Source: Tigriopus japonicus (lineage: Eukaryota; Arthropoda; Copepoda; Harpacticoida; Harpacticidae). Taken from it: a stretch of DNA of 64,000 nucleotides. Below the pieces are notes generated by a model. It worked only from the letters and a program-made list of their open reading frames with translations, did no database searches and was not told the origin of the DNA. Each line of letters starts with the position of its first letter. The first letter of the stretch is position 1. Made by a program: the position numbers and the translations under genes. The stretch covers positions 466,960 through 530,959 of the forward strand of contig JAAGOF010000243.1 in assembly GCA_010645155.1 (NCBI GenBank). The letters are read 5' to 3'. Shown in pieces: positions 1 to 10,177 of the stretch.

Positions 1-23
1 GTATTAAACTGTAAGCTCGTTGC

Positions 24-583
24 AATTAAGAATGCACGGGAGGTTCGAGTGATCACTTCAAAAATCTTATCGCGAGCGGAGGAAACAAGGAAAAAGGCTT
101 GTTTGGCAATGGTAGGTGGCTCGTGAGAATTTGGGTAGTTCAAGGGTTTTCTCATTTAACAGACCGCCCTTGTGACTTATATGTTACGAACATGGTTGAA
201 TTGCAAGTTTGAACACTTTTGTTTAGGATTTTGGAAAATATGCAAAATTTGTTTGTGCACACTTGAAAAAAATCGCAACCAAAGAAAACTTTTATTGCAT
301 ATTCACAACCGTAAGTGATGTTTGAAAAACTTTTTTGCATGAAAACAATGAATTACCCATATTTTTCCAAAATCTTAGCCAAAAGTGCTCAAACTTTCAA
401 TTCAGCTATTGTCATAATATATAGGTCATAAGGGCGGTCTGAAAGATGCAAAAACCCTTAAACTGCCCAAATTCTCACGAGCCACCACCTACTATTGCCG
501 AACGATTCTTTTTCTCTTGTTTCTTCCACCTGCGATAATAATTTTGAAGTGATCACTCAAACCTCACGTGCATTCTTAATTAG
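24..583. mobile_element. Palindromic foldback element (copy I)
   Basis: Almost the whole stretch is one large imperfect inverted repeat. The left arm (about 24-290) reads AATTAAGAATGCAC at its outer end and the right arm (about 310-583) ends GTGCATTCTTAATT. Inner blocks also mirror each other: AGACCGCCCTTGTGACTTAT at 161-180 pairs with ATAGGTCATAAGGGCGGTCT near 420-440, and GTGATCACTTCAAAA near 49-63 pairs with TTTTGAAGTGATCACT near 542-557. No open reading frame looks like a transposase, so this is a non-autonomous foldback/MITE-type element. A second copy of the family lies at 3963-4958. Confidence 0.85.
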
Positions 584-956
584 ACTTTATTAAAGCCTTC
601 AAGGTATTTCTTACATTACACCTTCTAAACTTAATAATTTTAAGTTTGTCAAGATTTGGTTTTATTCACTTGGACATCAAGACACTAATCCTTGCTTCCA
701 CGTTGATTTTGCTTACACAAACTCAGGAATTCAATTCTTTAATGACTTAAAGAGGCCAGCGAAATTTCCGAATTATGCACATTTTCAAGTACTCACCCCC
801 TCAAAAAAATCCTTTCTGACCATTTGTAACGCTGCACAGTCATTTTGGCAAAACTTACTTTGTAAGAACTCACTTGGCGAAAAAGTGCAGGCTTTGTTGA
901 ATCGAAAAACTCTTAATCACATTAAAATCGGAATTATAAACATTTGAAAATTTTAG

Positions 957-1770
957 TGATGGACCTAAAGGGCTCATAACCGAAACCGAAAGATTCTGAC
1001 AAAAGAGGGCTTAACCAAAACCGAAACCGAAAGCAACTGACTACAAAATTGTATAAATGCAAAATCCACCTTTAAGATTCAATTGCTCATGAGTAGGGAC
1101 GGTCAAAAAGTGTAAAAAGATTTTTGGTAACATAAACACATTTATTTGCCTTTTTGCACTTTTCGCCTTTATTTGCACGAATTTTTTACGAATTCGGCCT
1201 AAAATGAACAAATTGTTGAGAGTTCGCTATTTCTTCTTTGAAAATGTTTACTTTTGGAAGATTTTTTTTCAAATTTGAAAAGTAAATCTGATTTTACGGC
1301 TCCCAGCGTAGGCTAGCATAGTATTGATTACTACTACTTTAATATCTAAATTTTGCTCTTCAAGATTGAAAAATAACAAGCAGATGACAAGAAAGTATCT
1401 GAAGCTTTTTGTTTCAGAAATTTCAGTTTTTTGAGAATTTTTTAGATTTTATTTGCGCTTTTTTGGTTTTTATTTGCGCTTTTGACCTTTTTCCGCATTT
1501 TATTTTACGATTTTGGGCTGATTTTTGTGCAACTTTTGGTAACTAAAAACTTCTTTTGAATTGCACTTTTTGCCCGTCCCTACTCATGAGCTTTATGTTG
1601 GGTAGTCGCAAATTTTGAAAAATCGGGAAACTTAAATTTCAGAGGTTTTTGGACAAAAATTTTTCAATTTTGTTATCAAACTCCTTCCTTTGTAGTGCAT
1701 GTCTGCTTTCGGATTCGGGAGGCACAACCGAAACCGAAAATTTGCCCGAAATTTCGGTTAGTTAATTATT
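957..1770 (+). mobile_element. ACCGAAA-ended repeat (copy 1), split by a nested element
   Basis: The left part begins TAGTGATGGACC and carries imperfect tandem ACCGAAA units (about 979-1045). The right part (about 1600-1770) again contains ACCGAAACCGAAA and ends in a TTTCGGTTAGTTAA stretch. The same two halves, in opposite orientation, make up the repeat at 5700-6026, so both belong to one family. This copy is interrupted by the hAT-like MITE at 1094-1582. No coding capacity is seen. Confidence 0.7.
1094..1582. mobile_element. hAT-like MITE with 8-bp target duplication
   Basis: The element is 489 bp. It starts TAGGGACGGTCAAAAAGTG and ends CACTTTTTGCCCGTCCCTA, which is an inverted repeat with one mismatch. 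It is flanked on both sides by CTCATGAG (1086-1093 and 1583-1590). The 8-bp duplication fits the hAT preference nTnnnnAn, although this sequence is itself palindromic, so the boundary could be a few bases off. The interior is AT-rich (repeated TTTATTTGCGCTTTT-like words) with no transposase. It sits inside the ACCGAAA repeat, so it is the younger insertion. Confidence 0.85.
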
Positions 1771-3352
1771 TGCACTATATTACAACTTGTAAGATATGAG
1801 TGGTTTATTTTGAAAACATTTTATCCATATTCAAAGATTTCGACAAAGTTGGTACATTTCTATGTCAAGTGAGTCTTCGACAAATTGATTTTTTGGCATT
1901 TTTTGGCTTAGAAGTGAGTTTTGACAAAAATGAACGAATCTTCTGTTACTAAACCATGCTGGTCGAGTCTCTTTTGCATCGGAACTCTATCTGTGGAACT
2001 TTTTGGAGGATGCTGACAGACAACGCACTAAAGTGAAGTACTGTACAACAACTTCTGGGAAGCTGGTGAAGAAATGCGATTAGCGACGCTCGGCGTGCCA
2101 ACATGTATGTACGAATGTACTGTAGATACTTCATACCTACAGTACCTACATGAACACCCGGTAGATACTCAATGCATGATGGTCAGTGTGAATTTCGAAT
2201 TCGACGAGGCACGAAGCCAAAGAAATTGAAGTGAAGATTGAGTGGAACGGCAAGACAGACCATGGCAATCTGAGCGATAACTGATTAAATACTGTGATTG
2301 AACAAGGATTTGGCGAAAAAGATTACACTTCCTCAACAAGTCAAAGGCACTTTGCTAAGGTAAGACTGAGATAAACTTCATCTGGTATTTGCTTGAATGC
2401 AAAATATTGTGCTTGCATGAACCAATATGTACAAACAAGCTGCATATTTTATCAGTCTTTTTCGCGGCTTGACAGAAAACCAGACGGTTGATTGAGCTTC
2501 AGTGAAGGTCTGTGAGTTTTTTTTGAAGGCACCGAGTGTAAATTTGGTGTTTAGCAGTGTGACTTGGGTACAAATCTTGGCACATCACTTCGCTTTAAGT
2601 TCTACACAGGGGGCGATTGGTAAAAAGTGCCTCTGGGGCGAAAAAGAAATGGTCACAACTTGATTCATGGCGAGATTATCCAGCAAAGGGTTAAGTGCAA
2701 GCAAGAAAGTGAATCCCTGGAACAAATAACATTCATTCAAAAAGCGACAGAACCTGTTTTGTAAGTAGATATAATTCAAATAAAACTCGTGATGTTTTGA
2801 ACCCAACTCTCAAGTTAGCAATTTATGGATGGGTGCTCAACCTCAGAAACCTCCTTATCAAAAGATTCAACCGACATACTAATCCAGGTTTGAAATACGC
2901 AACAGCGCCTCAGAAAATGAACAATGGAACACCATTGTCAAGACTTGAAGGTTATTATGAATGGTGAGAACGATTCGCGTGTTGCACAAATAATGCCTCA
3001 TAAACGACAAATTGCTTCCTCACAACTTACTCCATTACTACACAACACACATTGGAAAGGGCCAGACATGTATAAAATTGCCAAGACTATTGCAACCATC
3101 CATGGAAGAGCGAGTTATTCGTTTTCAGAGAATGGAAAAAGCTCCACTTCCAATGTTAATTTTCACGGGTGGGTGTGAAAGAAAACATTCATTAAGCGTG
3201 GATGGGAAAACCTTGTTTTACCGTACTGAGGACTATTTCATTTGAAATTCTCGGAGTTGAAATCTCCCAAGAATGGCTCAGTTTAATGTTGGGGAAATTC
3301 CTTGAGTGCACGATAAGAAACCATAAGTAGGGACGCATACCTATTTCTAGAG
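1771..3352. other. Intergenic, no gene seen
   Basis: Short open frames occur on both strands (for example 2924-3178), but none has a recognisable domain, consistent splice context or start context. A short hairpin-like palindrome of GTAC/TACAG words lies near 2100-2150. Nothing else can be supported. Confidence 0.6.
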
Positions 3353-3571
3353 CAGAGGTCAGCAACCGCTTTTGGGCTAGGGCTCACCAAATTTGACTAC
3401 TACGTGTAGTCTAGGGCCCACCAAGCAGACGCTAGTAGGTCCAAGGGCCCACAAATTATCGATCAAAGAGCTTTGAACCTATGAGAATAGTACTATGGAT
3501 GGCTCATGGGCCCACCAACGACCGCCCTTGGGCCCTCATGTGGGCCCAGACCCACCGGTTGCCGACCCCTG
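3353..3571. mobile_element. Small hAT-like MITE
   Basis: The element is 219 bp. It begins CAGAGGTCAGCAACCG and ends CGGTTGCCGACCCCTG, an inverted repeat close to the CAGGGGTCGGCAACC ends common in hAT elements. It is flanked by TTCTAGAG (3345-3352) and GTCTAGAG (3572-3579), an 8-bp target duplication with one mismatch that fits nTnnnnAn. The interior is rich in GGGCCCACCAA-type words and has no coding capacity. Confidence 0.85.
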
Positions 3572-3962
3572 GTCTAGAGAATAAGGTTTTGTACCAAAAG
3601 TATACTCAAGATTTTTGTCATTCTGTGCCACTTTTGAGTCTCCATCTCAATGTAGACCACAAGAAAGCTCGAAACGAAAAGTAATGACCATCGAATGCAA
3701 GATATACTGCTACCATTTCATTCAGACTTCATAAACTGCTCTTTTTACTCATCTTGACTCGTCGAGAGCCACAAACTAACCAGGACACCACGTCTCCTCC
3801 CGGCAGAGTATGTAGGGTATAAATAAGGACGGTCGAGAATAATCAATTTTCATTCCCGGATATAAGATTTTAACATCAAAGATTTGTTCACCTGCATTTC
3901 CGCCATTGCCAATTTTTCATAAAAGGTTTGGATTTTGTGATCAAACTTTTCTAAAAAACAAC

Positions 3963-4958
3963 AACAATGCGAAGTGCAAGGGAAGGTTTGAGTGATCTCT
4001 TCAAAAATCTTATTGCTCATTATCGGATGAAAGAAGAGAAAAGGCTTGTTCGGCAAAGGTATCAGGCTAGTACGAACTTGAGCAATGGAAAGGTTTTCGC
4101 ATTTTGCAGAAGAGAAAATTCTCAACAAAAGGCCACTGTTCTTGTGTAAGTACAAGTGTAAGTGATGTTACAAGCACTGATTTGAATGGTCAAATTCCAA
4201 AACCATCAAGGTACCAAACTAAATGCCGTGTTTGTACCTGTTTCTCTTCAATATCAAAAGTCTTTTTAAGTGCTTGCTATTATTTAATTAAAAGAATTTA
4301 AAAGATTAAATTTTGGAAATTCTTGCAAAAGTGAGAGTCAACATCTCCAAACTTGCATTTTTTAAGATTTTAAAGAAAACTGACATTCGCTTCACCTAGA
4401 TGGCTCTTACATGATTTAGCATGCCCTTAACACATCCTAATAGGGTGCCCTCTCTTTTTGTCAAAATGAACAACTCTGCCGTCAGAGGAAGTCTCCTTAA
4501 GGAAGCAAAGTTGAGCTTCAATCAAAGAGAAAATGACAATTAGCGCCATCTTGAGATAGAAACATTTGTGGGTGCTTGTGGTAGATAATACGCCTCAATT
4601 TGCAATTGCTCAATTTGACTTTTTTATGTTTTGAACACAAGAATATCGTGACTGAGCTCCAAAAGACTCGAAATATTAAGAGAAATCCATTTTAAGAAGG
4701 AAGCTGCAATTTTGGTAACAAATCAAAGTTGAGGATAGATATGAAATCAAGGGACTTTGCCCCTGTTTTGGCTCCATCTAGTTGTGATTTTTGTAACCTT
4801 CAATTATCATTCTTCGTAGTGGTCTGTAAAATGCGAAAACCCTTTCACTGCCCGAATTCTTACATTGATTAACAAGCCTTTTCTCTTCTTTCATCTTCCC
4901 ATGAAAAGATTTTTGAAGAGCTCACTCAAACCTCCCCCTGCATTTCTCATTGATTTCC
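3963..4958. mobile_element. Palindromic foldback element (copy II), interrupted
   Basis: The left arm (about 3963-4112) contains GGAAGGTTTGAGTGATCTCT and GAAGAGAAAAGGCTTGTT. The right arm (about 4805-4958) contains their inverted counterparts, AACAAGCCTTTTCTCTTC and GAGCTCACTCAAACCTCCC. These words match copy I at 24-583, so this is the same family. The region between the arms is occupied by an unrelated 456-bp repeat (4360-4815), so the hairpin has been opened by an insertion. Confidence 0.75.
4360..4815 (+). repeat. 456-bp interspersed repeat, copy A
   Basis: This stretch is about 85-90% identical by eye, in the same orientation, to 54653-55111. Shared blocks include CTAGATGGCTCTTACATGAT, ACTCTGCCGTCAGAG, GAGCTTCAATCAAAGAGAAA, TGCAATTTTGGTAACAAATC and CAAGGGACTTTGCCCCTG. 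No open frame spans it and no clear terminal inverted repeat is visible, so the class is unknown. Here it interrupts a foldback element. Confidence 0.85.
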
Positions 4959-5084
4959 CCTATCTACTTACATATTTAAATATTTGGGGGTTATTTAAAT
5001 ATTTTCTTTAATGATTTGATGTTACTTTTTATCAGTGATGGGGAGAAATTGTAACTGAAAAGAGACGGAAGAATTGTAATTGAC

Positions 5085-5240
5085 ATGCAATAGTCATGTA
5101 ATTGACATGTAATTGAAGTCAACTGCATTTTCGGATAATGTAATTGTAATTAATTACATTTTTTGATGAAGTAATTATAATTTATTGCATTTTTTGATGA
5201 CGTAATTGTAATTATAATTAATTGCATTTTTCAAGTAATT
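5085..5240. repeat. AT-rich degenerate tandem repeat
   Basis: Units of roughly 35-40 bp built from TAATTGTAATTAATTACATT and TGCATTTTTTGATGA words repeat three to four times with drift. The result is a stretch of alternating TAATT and ATTGCATTTTT. It may be the core of a decayed element; no ends are recognised. Confidence 0.6.
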
Positions 5241-5699
5241 GACACAACTCTGCTTTTGATATTATCTAAATATTACGCCTTCAAAATTAAATATTTTCGG
5301 CCGCTCTAGTGGCGAGTAACTCTTTTTGACATGGCTGAATTGATACTCTTGTTGGTTAGCAAAGGTACGATTAACATTTCTTTTTTCGCTATTTGATTTT
5401 GTAGCGTCTTTCATCTGTTGTATTTTTAGGTTTCCATGGTAAAGTAAAGTTCCCAGAAGTTTGATACCCCAATGAAAAGATGCTCTAATGATAGATGAGT
5501 AAGAAAATAGCCGTGGGAAGAGAAGGAGGGGCCTTGGTGGTTAAGTTGCTCAATGGGGGTTGAAAACTAATTAATCACATCACAATCTGATCACAACTTG
5601 ATTTGATCAGTAGGGACCAGATTTTTATTTTGGAAAAATAGGCTTTCCCAAAGTTCATTGGTAAAAGGTGACTTGAATAATAAATATTATTACTTGACG

Positions 5700-6026
5700 G
5701 TAGTGATGGACCAAAAGCACTTTCGGCCGAAATCTTGGCTCAAACTCTAGCAGAAATTTGTTTTCGGTTGCGCATACCGAACCCAAAAGCAGACTTGCAT
5801 TATGAAGAATGGAGTTTGACAGCAAAATCAAAGATGATTTTTGTCCCAAAACCTCTAAAACTTAATTTCGGATTTTTTAGATTATAAAAAATACAAATCT
5901 TTAAGTTATTGACAACCTTTGAGCACATAAGCAATTCAAGTTCTAAGATGAATCATGCATGTACATAACTTTGCATTCAGCTGCTTTCGGCTTCGGTTTT
6001 GGTTTTGGTTTCGACTTATCACTACA
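5700..6026 (-). mobile_element. ACCGAAA-ended repeat (copy 2), uninterrupted
   Basis: The ends read GTAGTGATGGACC on the left and TTATCACTAC on the right, an 8-bp terminal inverted repeat GTAGTGAT. The left half contains TTTCGGTTGCGCATACCGAA and the right half GCTTTCGGCTTCGGTTTTGG. Read in reverse, these halves match the two parts of the repeat at 957-1770. At about 330 bp without an insertion it approximates the unit length of the family. Confidence 0.7.
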
Positions 6027-6085
6027 GGACATAATATTTTTGCAATTAACATTCCCTCCTAAACGGGCTTTTCATATTTTGTCTA

Positions 6086-6473
6086 CCGGGTGATTCCAAA
6101 GAAACGGAACACCTAAGTCTAAACACGTGGTTAAACCCATACATGAACCTTGCCTTAATTGGATATGATTTTCCAACTACTTGGCTTGAAGAGTTAGACA
6201 TAGTAATTTCCCAATAGTTCGATGTTCAAGCGACGACACTTTTTCCCTTGAAAGGTCATTTTTGAAAACAAAGTGTTCGTGACTTCGACCTTTTTCTCCT
6301 TTCCAAAATTTGGCTAAAGATAGAGAATAAGACGACATAAAGGGAACAAAACCATACGTATCTTAAGAATTGTTATCCACCGCATTTTTTCAAGCGTGTT
6401 ACATTTTTTGTGTGATCGACCATTTCAGACTTACTGACATGATTTGCTTTTCCATTTCTTATGAATCACCCGG
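6086..6473. mobile_element. MITE with TA duplication (Tc1/mariner type)
   Basis: The element is 388 bp. It starts CCGGGTGATTCCAAAGAAAC and ends ATTTCTTATGAATCACCCGG. The terminal inverted repeat CCGGGTGATTC is perfect for 11 bp and then continues imperfectly. Both sides carry TA (6084-6085 and 6474-6475), the target duplication of the Tc1/mariner superfamily. No transposase is encoded. Confidence 0.85.
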
Positions 6474-6475
6474 TA

Positions 6476-7102
6476 AAGAGCAGCCTAAAAGCTGAGCACA
6501 ATTTTTTGGTTGCCATGATGATTTCTCAAAAGGTAGAAAAATGTTAATTAAAAGAAATGTGCCCGTTATGGGCTTTTGAATATTAGACCGTGCCAAAACA
6601 TGTTTTTTCAAAAGTCAAGCACATTCAAAATGCCAGGTTTTCAAATAGCTATAACATATTGTTTTTAGAATTTCAAAAAGAAATATTGGGCTGAAGATAA
6701 TCAATTTCAAATTCCGTCTCTAATGATCAGACATTTATTATGAAGGAGGAGTACGAACGTCTGTGGGAGGCTTGGAATTTGCCAAAAGAGTTTGATCGAG
6801 GGCGTATTTTTGGAGCTCGCCTGGAGTCAAAGATGGAATCTTTTCTTGCTCAAAAGCTTATCAAAAGTCCCTAAACTTTCGCTTATTTTGATATTGTCGG
6901 TAGTGGCTGGATTCATCCGATTCTTTCAGTTCTTTATAACTGATTATCCCGTTGGTAACATACAAAGTCTCATATTGCTAGTGTGGAGATATTCTGGAAT
7001 TTGGAAATTTGACATGCACAAGAATATCATTAAAAGGACTTAGAGGGAATGACAGTCCGATCTGTGAAATGTGTTAAAACTGACGTCATTTTTTGACGTC
7101 GT
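6476..7102. other. Intergenic, no gene seen
   Basis: The open frame at 6792-7043 has no recognisable domain and no splice or start context. No repeat ends are visible. Confidence 0.5.
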
Positions 7103-7110
7103 AAAGGAAT

Positions 7111-7808
7111 TAGGGCTGACGATTTTCTCGAACATTTCAATTCTCGAGAATGAGAATTTCTCGAGAATTCGAGAAAAATTCTCGAGAATTCTCGAGAATT
7201 TGAGAAAAAGTGAAAATAGCGAAAAAAATGTACATTCAAAGCTTCCAAAGCACTTGAAATTTTTTTTTTTTGAAGTTTATACCAAAATCAATATGAACAT
7301 GAGTGTGAAAAACAATGATTGGACCTCACGGACAATAATATCTGAAATTTCATTTCTGACATTTCTGAAACGTTCTACTGACATTGTTAAAACTTCGGAC
7401 ATTTTCGCATTTTTGGTCAGCTGTAATTTTCAAAACAGGGGTTTCTTGTACACACCACCACAGCCATTAGAATCTCGAAAAAAATCAGACACAGAATCTT
7501 GCCTCGAATCTGGACAGAGAAGATTTTGTTTGGGCTGGTTCACGAGTTATTTTCTTGTTCGAATGTACCATAAAGATGTCTATAAAGTTTCAAACATTGC
7601 TCATGGCTCCTATTGTTCTTTTACTTGAAACTTTTGTTTTGAATGAAACAGTTTTGCCATCAATTCCAAAATATGACCTAGAGTTATCTAATAAAAAATT
7701 CTCGAAAATTCTCGAGAATTCGGAAAAATTCTCGAGAATTTTCGATCCTCGATTTTTTCGAGAAATTCTCGAGAATTCTCGAGCGAGAATTCTCGAGAAT
7801 CAGCCCTA
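7111..7808. mobile_element. hAT-like non-autonomous element, TTCTCGAGAA-rich ends
   Basis: The element is 698 bp. It begins TAGGGCTGACGATTTTCTCG and ends CTCGAGAATCAGCCCTA. It is flanked by a perfect 8-bp duplication AAAGGAAT (7103-7110 and 7809-7816). About 90-120 bp inside each end are packed with the palindrome TTCTCGAGAATTCTCGAG, which recalls the subterminal transposase-binding repeats of hAT elements. The 185-residue open frame inside shows no transposase motif. The right end lies only 133 bp upstream of the start codon of the channel-like gene at 7942. Confidence 0.9.
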
Positions 7809-7941
7809 AAAGGAATGTGGTCAATTTCGGATCACACAAGAAATGTGCCATTTTAAGATGTATTTCAAATTTCTTTTTTCATTCACTTCAGACTAAATCT
7901 GTCAGATATTCGTTTGAGAATAAAGACAGATCATCGTCACA

Positions 7942-10020
7942 ATGGCTGCCATTGCTGGAGAATTGAGCAAACAGATCAAGGGTCATTCAGAAGGAGCTCA
8001 AGGCTTTCGACCATGGTGGGACACAGTCGAAGACAATATTATGTATTCATTTGTCATCTTGGGTAAGGCAAATAATCCATGTTCAACAAATATTGACCAA
8101 CCTTTGGTTTCATTTCCATAACATACTGTACATTATGCGTGCTTCATTCTCAGGAATGGTAACACTTCCCATGACGTTCTTCTCCAAAACTCCCATCGAG
8201 TGTACACCTCACCCAAAACTTTGGCACAATGTCACAGAGGTAAGGATTTGAATTATTGAATCTAAAAACCAAAATCTAAAGCTGCCTGATTTACAGATTA
8301 AAGGTCTCTCACGGTTTTATCCAAAAGTGTTTTGTACCGAAACCATGATTGAACCCTTTCTGCTTTATCTTCCCTTCACTCTTCTCATGGTTCCCATTAT
8401 GCTAACAGCCATTGAAAAGACTTTTGTCGTGTAAGGTTTGAACTAATAGATTGAAGATAATTGAATGCTTAAATTCGTACCAATCTTATTCCTAGGTTGT
8501 ACAAAGTTGAGGATAAGATGAATCAATTCTATAACTTATTGGTGAAGGAATCGTTGGCCTCCGAGGATGTAGCCAACCTCAGTAAAGACAACATCAAAGA
8601 TTGCCACGAGATCGTTCAAGCTTTCAAGACGAGCAATGCCTGTTATGTCTCCTATTTGTATCGGACGATTTTGGAGATCATCGGATCCATCGGATTGATT
8701 GGAATGTTCAGCTACTACAATGGAATCAATGGCTTGGGAGTGAGATTCTTCGATTGCGAGGTCTATGGGCATCTCTTTGAATGTTTGGTGCCAAACAGCC
8801 AGTGAGTTTAATCCCTTTCCTTTAGATATCTCAAGTTAACATGAAAAGAAAACCTTAACATTTGTTTTAAAGTGCTTCAAGTTACATTGCAATCAGTAAT
8901 CTTTATCTTTTGTTTTAACATAAAATTGCTCAGGAACAGTGTAAGTATAATCAAACATAATATAAAATAAAAAGGTAAATAAACAATAGTTTTTTCCCTC
9001 TTAAAATCACATTTCATATCAATTTTTCACTCCCATCAAAGACAACGATAAGATACTAAAATTAAAGTGTTATTATTTTTGTGCATGCTAAAGAACGCAT
9101 TTTTTCGTGTTTCAGGTTCTTCATGTACGTGTACATTCTAGCGTTCTGCTTCATCGGCATTTATTTGTTATGCTCGTTATACAATTTTGTGTGGATTGTT
9201 TCTCCTCGTGTGGGCGTTCTCTCCAAATTTCTAGATGGTTGTCATCGTCAAACGGATTCTTACACTGAACACTTGAAGGACATTCAAAAGCCAGTAAGTC
9301 TATGCAACTCTATTTGTGGACCGTACATGTAGCTTATTGAACCATAAACCTCCCATTTTTAGATCATTCGTTTGAAGCTCTATTTCAAACCCAAGGCCGA
9401 AGATTTTAGCCTGCTCATGAATCTTCTGGCCGAATCTCAAGGCTTGCCGGATGCTCTCCGGGTCCTCTCTTTATTTGAGCACCAATTCTCCATGTTATGG
9501 GAGCCTGAGAATATTCGATTGATGCAAAAGCGGGTATCGTATGAGCATATGGTCGTTGAGGAGGAAAAGAAGGAAGACCAAGAGAAAGTTGAACGAGAAA
9601 AAACGCCCCAAACACTCGTGGTCGCTTGGGATGACGCCAACATTGCTGAATATTTTCATAAGTATAGATAATCAATGCGGATAAGATTAGATTCAGAAAA
9701 TATTTTATGCGAGTTATCCTTTCAGCTGCTTTGGGAAAAAGTATACTTTTGAGTATTCAGTGGACATCTCTCCCGAAACCGAAGCTCCGATCAAGTCAAT
9801 TGTTTATTATAAGGAATCGACTTGGATGAAGTGTGAGGAGTTGGAGTTGTTATCCCACGATTATCTTCAAGAGAAGACTCCCATCAACGTTCCCCGCAAA
9901 TACAGCCTTAGCTTTGATGGTCTTGAGGCTGGACAAACTTACAAGTTGACCTTTTCCACGGAAGTAGACGGACGCACAGTTGCTCAGACGATTCGTAATT
10001 TCGAATGTGACGATGTATAG
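7942..10020 (+). CDS. LRRC8/pannexin-like four-TM protein without leucine-rich repeats
   Basis: There are seven exons: 7942-8062, 8154-8239, 8297-8430, 8496-8801, 9116-9293, 9363-9661 and 9726-10020. All junctions are GT-AG and phases match, giving 472 residues. A PWWD motif (24-27) precedes TM1 (about 32-50). TM2 is about 90-112, TM3 about 172-188 and TM4 about 217-245. The first extracellular loop has Cys57, Cys82 and a sequon at Asn66; the second has Cys201 and Cys209. This is the topology of the connexin-like large-pore channels, and PWWD plus the TM4 and post-TM4 segments look most like vertebrate LRRC8, the volume-regulated anion channel subunit. The C-terminal half has no leucine-rich repeat and ends in a beta-rich, FN3-like segment (about 375-472). 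LRRC8 kinship is inference; a divergent innexin-type family is the alternative. Confidence 0.8.
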
Positions 10021-10051
10021 ATGTATAAAACGGCGTTGTGCGTCAGAAAAT

Positions 10052-10057
10052 AATAAA
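10052..10057 (+). terminator. Polyadenylation signal of the channel-like gene
   Basis: An AATAAA hexamer lies about 30 bp after the stop codon. The convergent NEMF gene ends at 10178, so the two genes are separated by only 157 bp between stop codons. Confidence 0.6.
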
Positions 10058-10177
10058 TCATGGTATTATCAAATTAATAACAAGGGCGAGGACTGGATTT
10101 CCAGCCATCTTTTATGTCAACATCACAATGCAAGATCATTATTCACGAGCCTATAATTTGTAATTATGTTGGTAGAA

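Noticed and set aside
2924..3245. Overlapping 84- and 77-residue frames
   Set aside because: No recognisable domain and no exon context; typical random frames.
7071..7628. 185-residue frame in the hAT-like element
   Set aside because: No hAT dimerisation or catalytic motif; the frame begins outside the element and its N-terminal part is the translated TTCTCGAGAA repeat.
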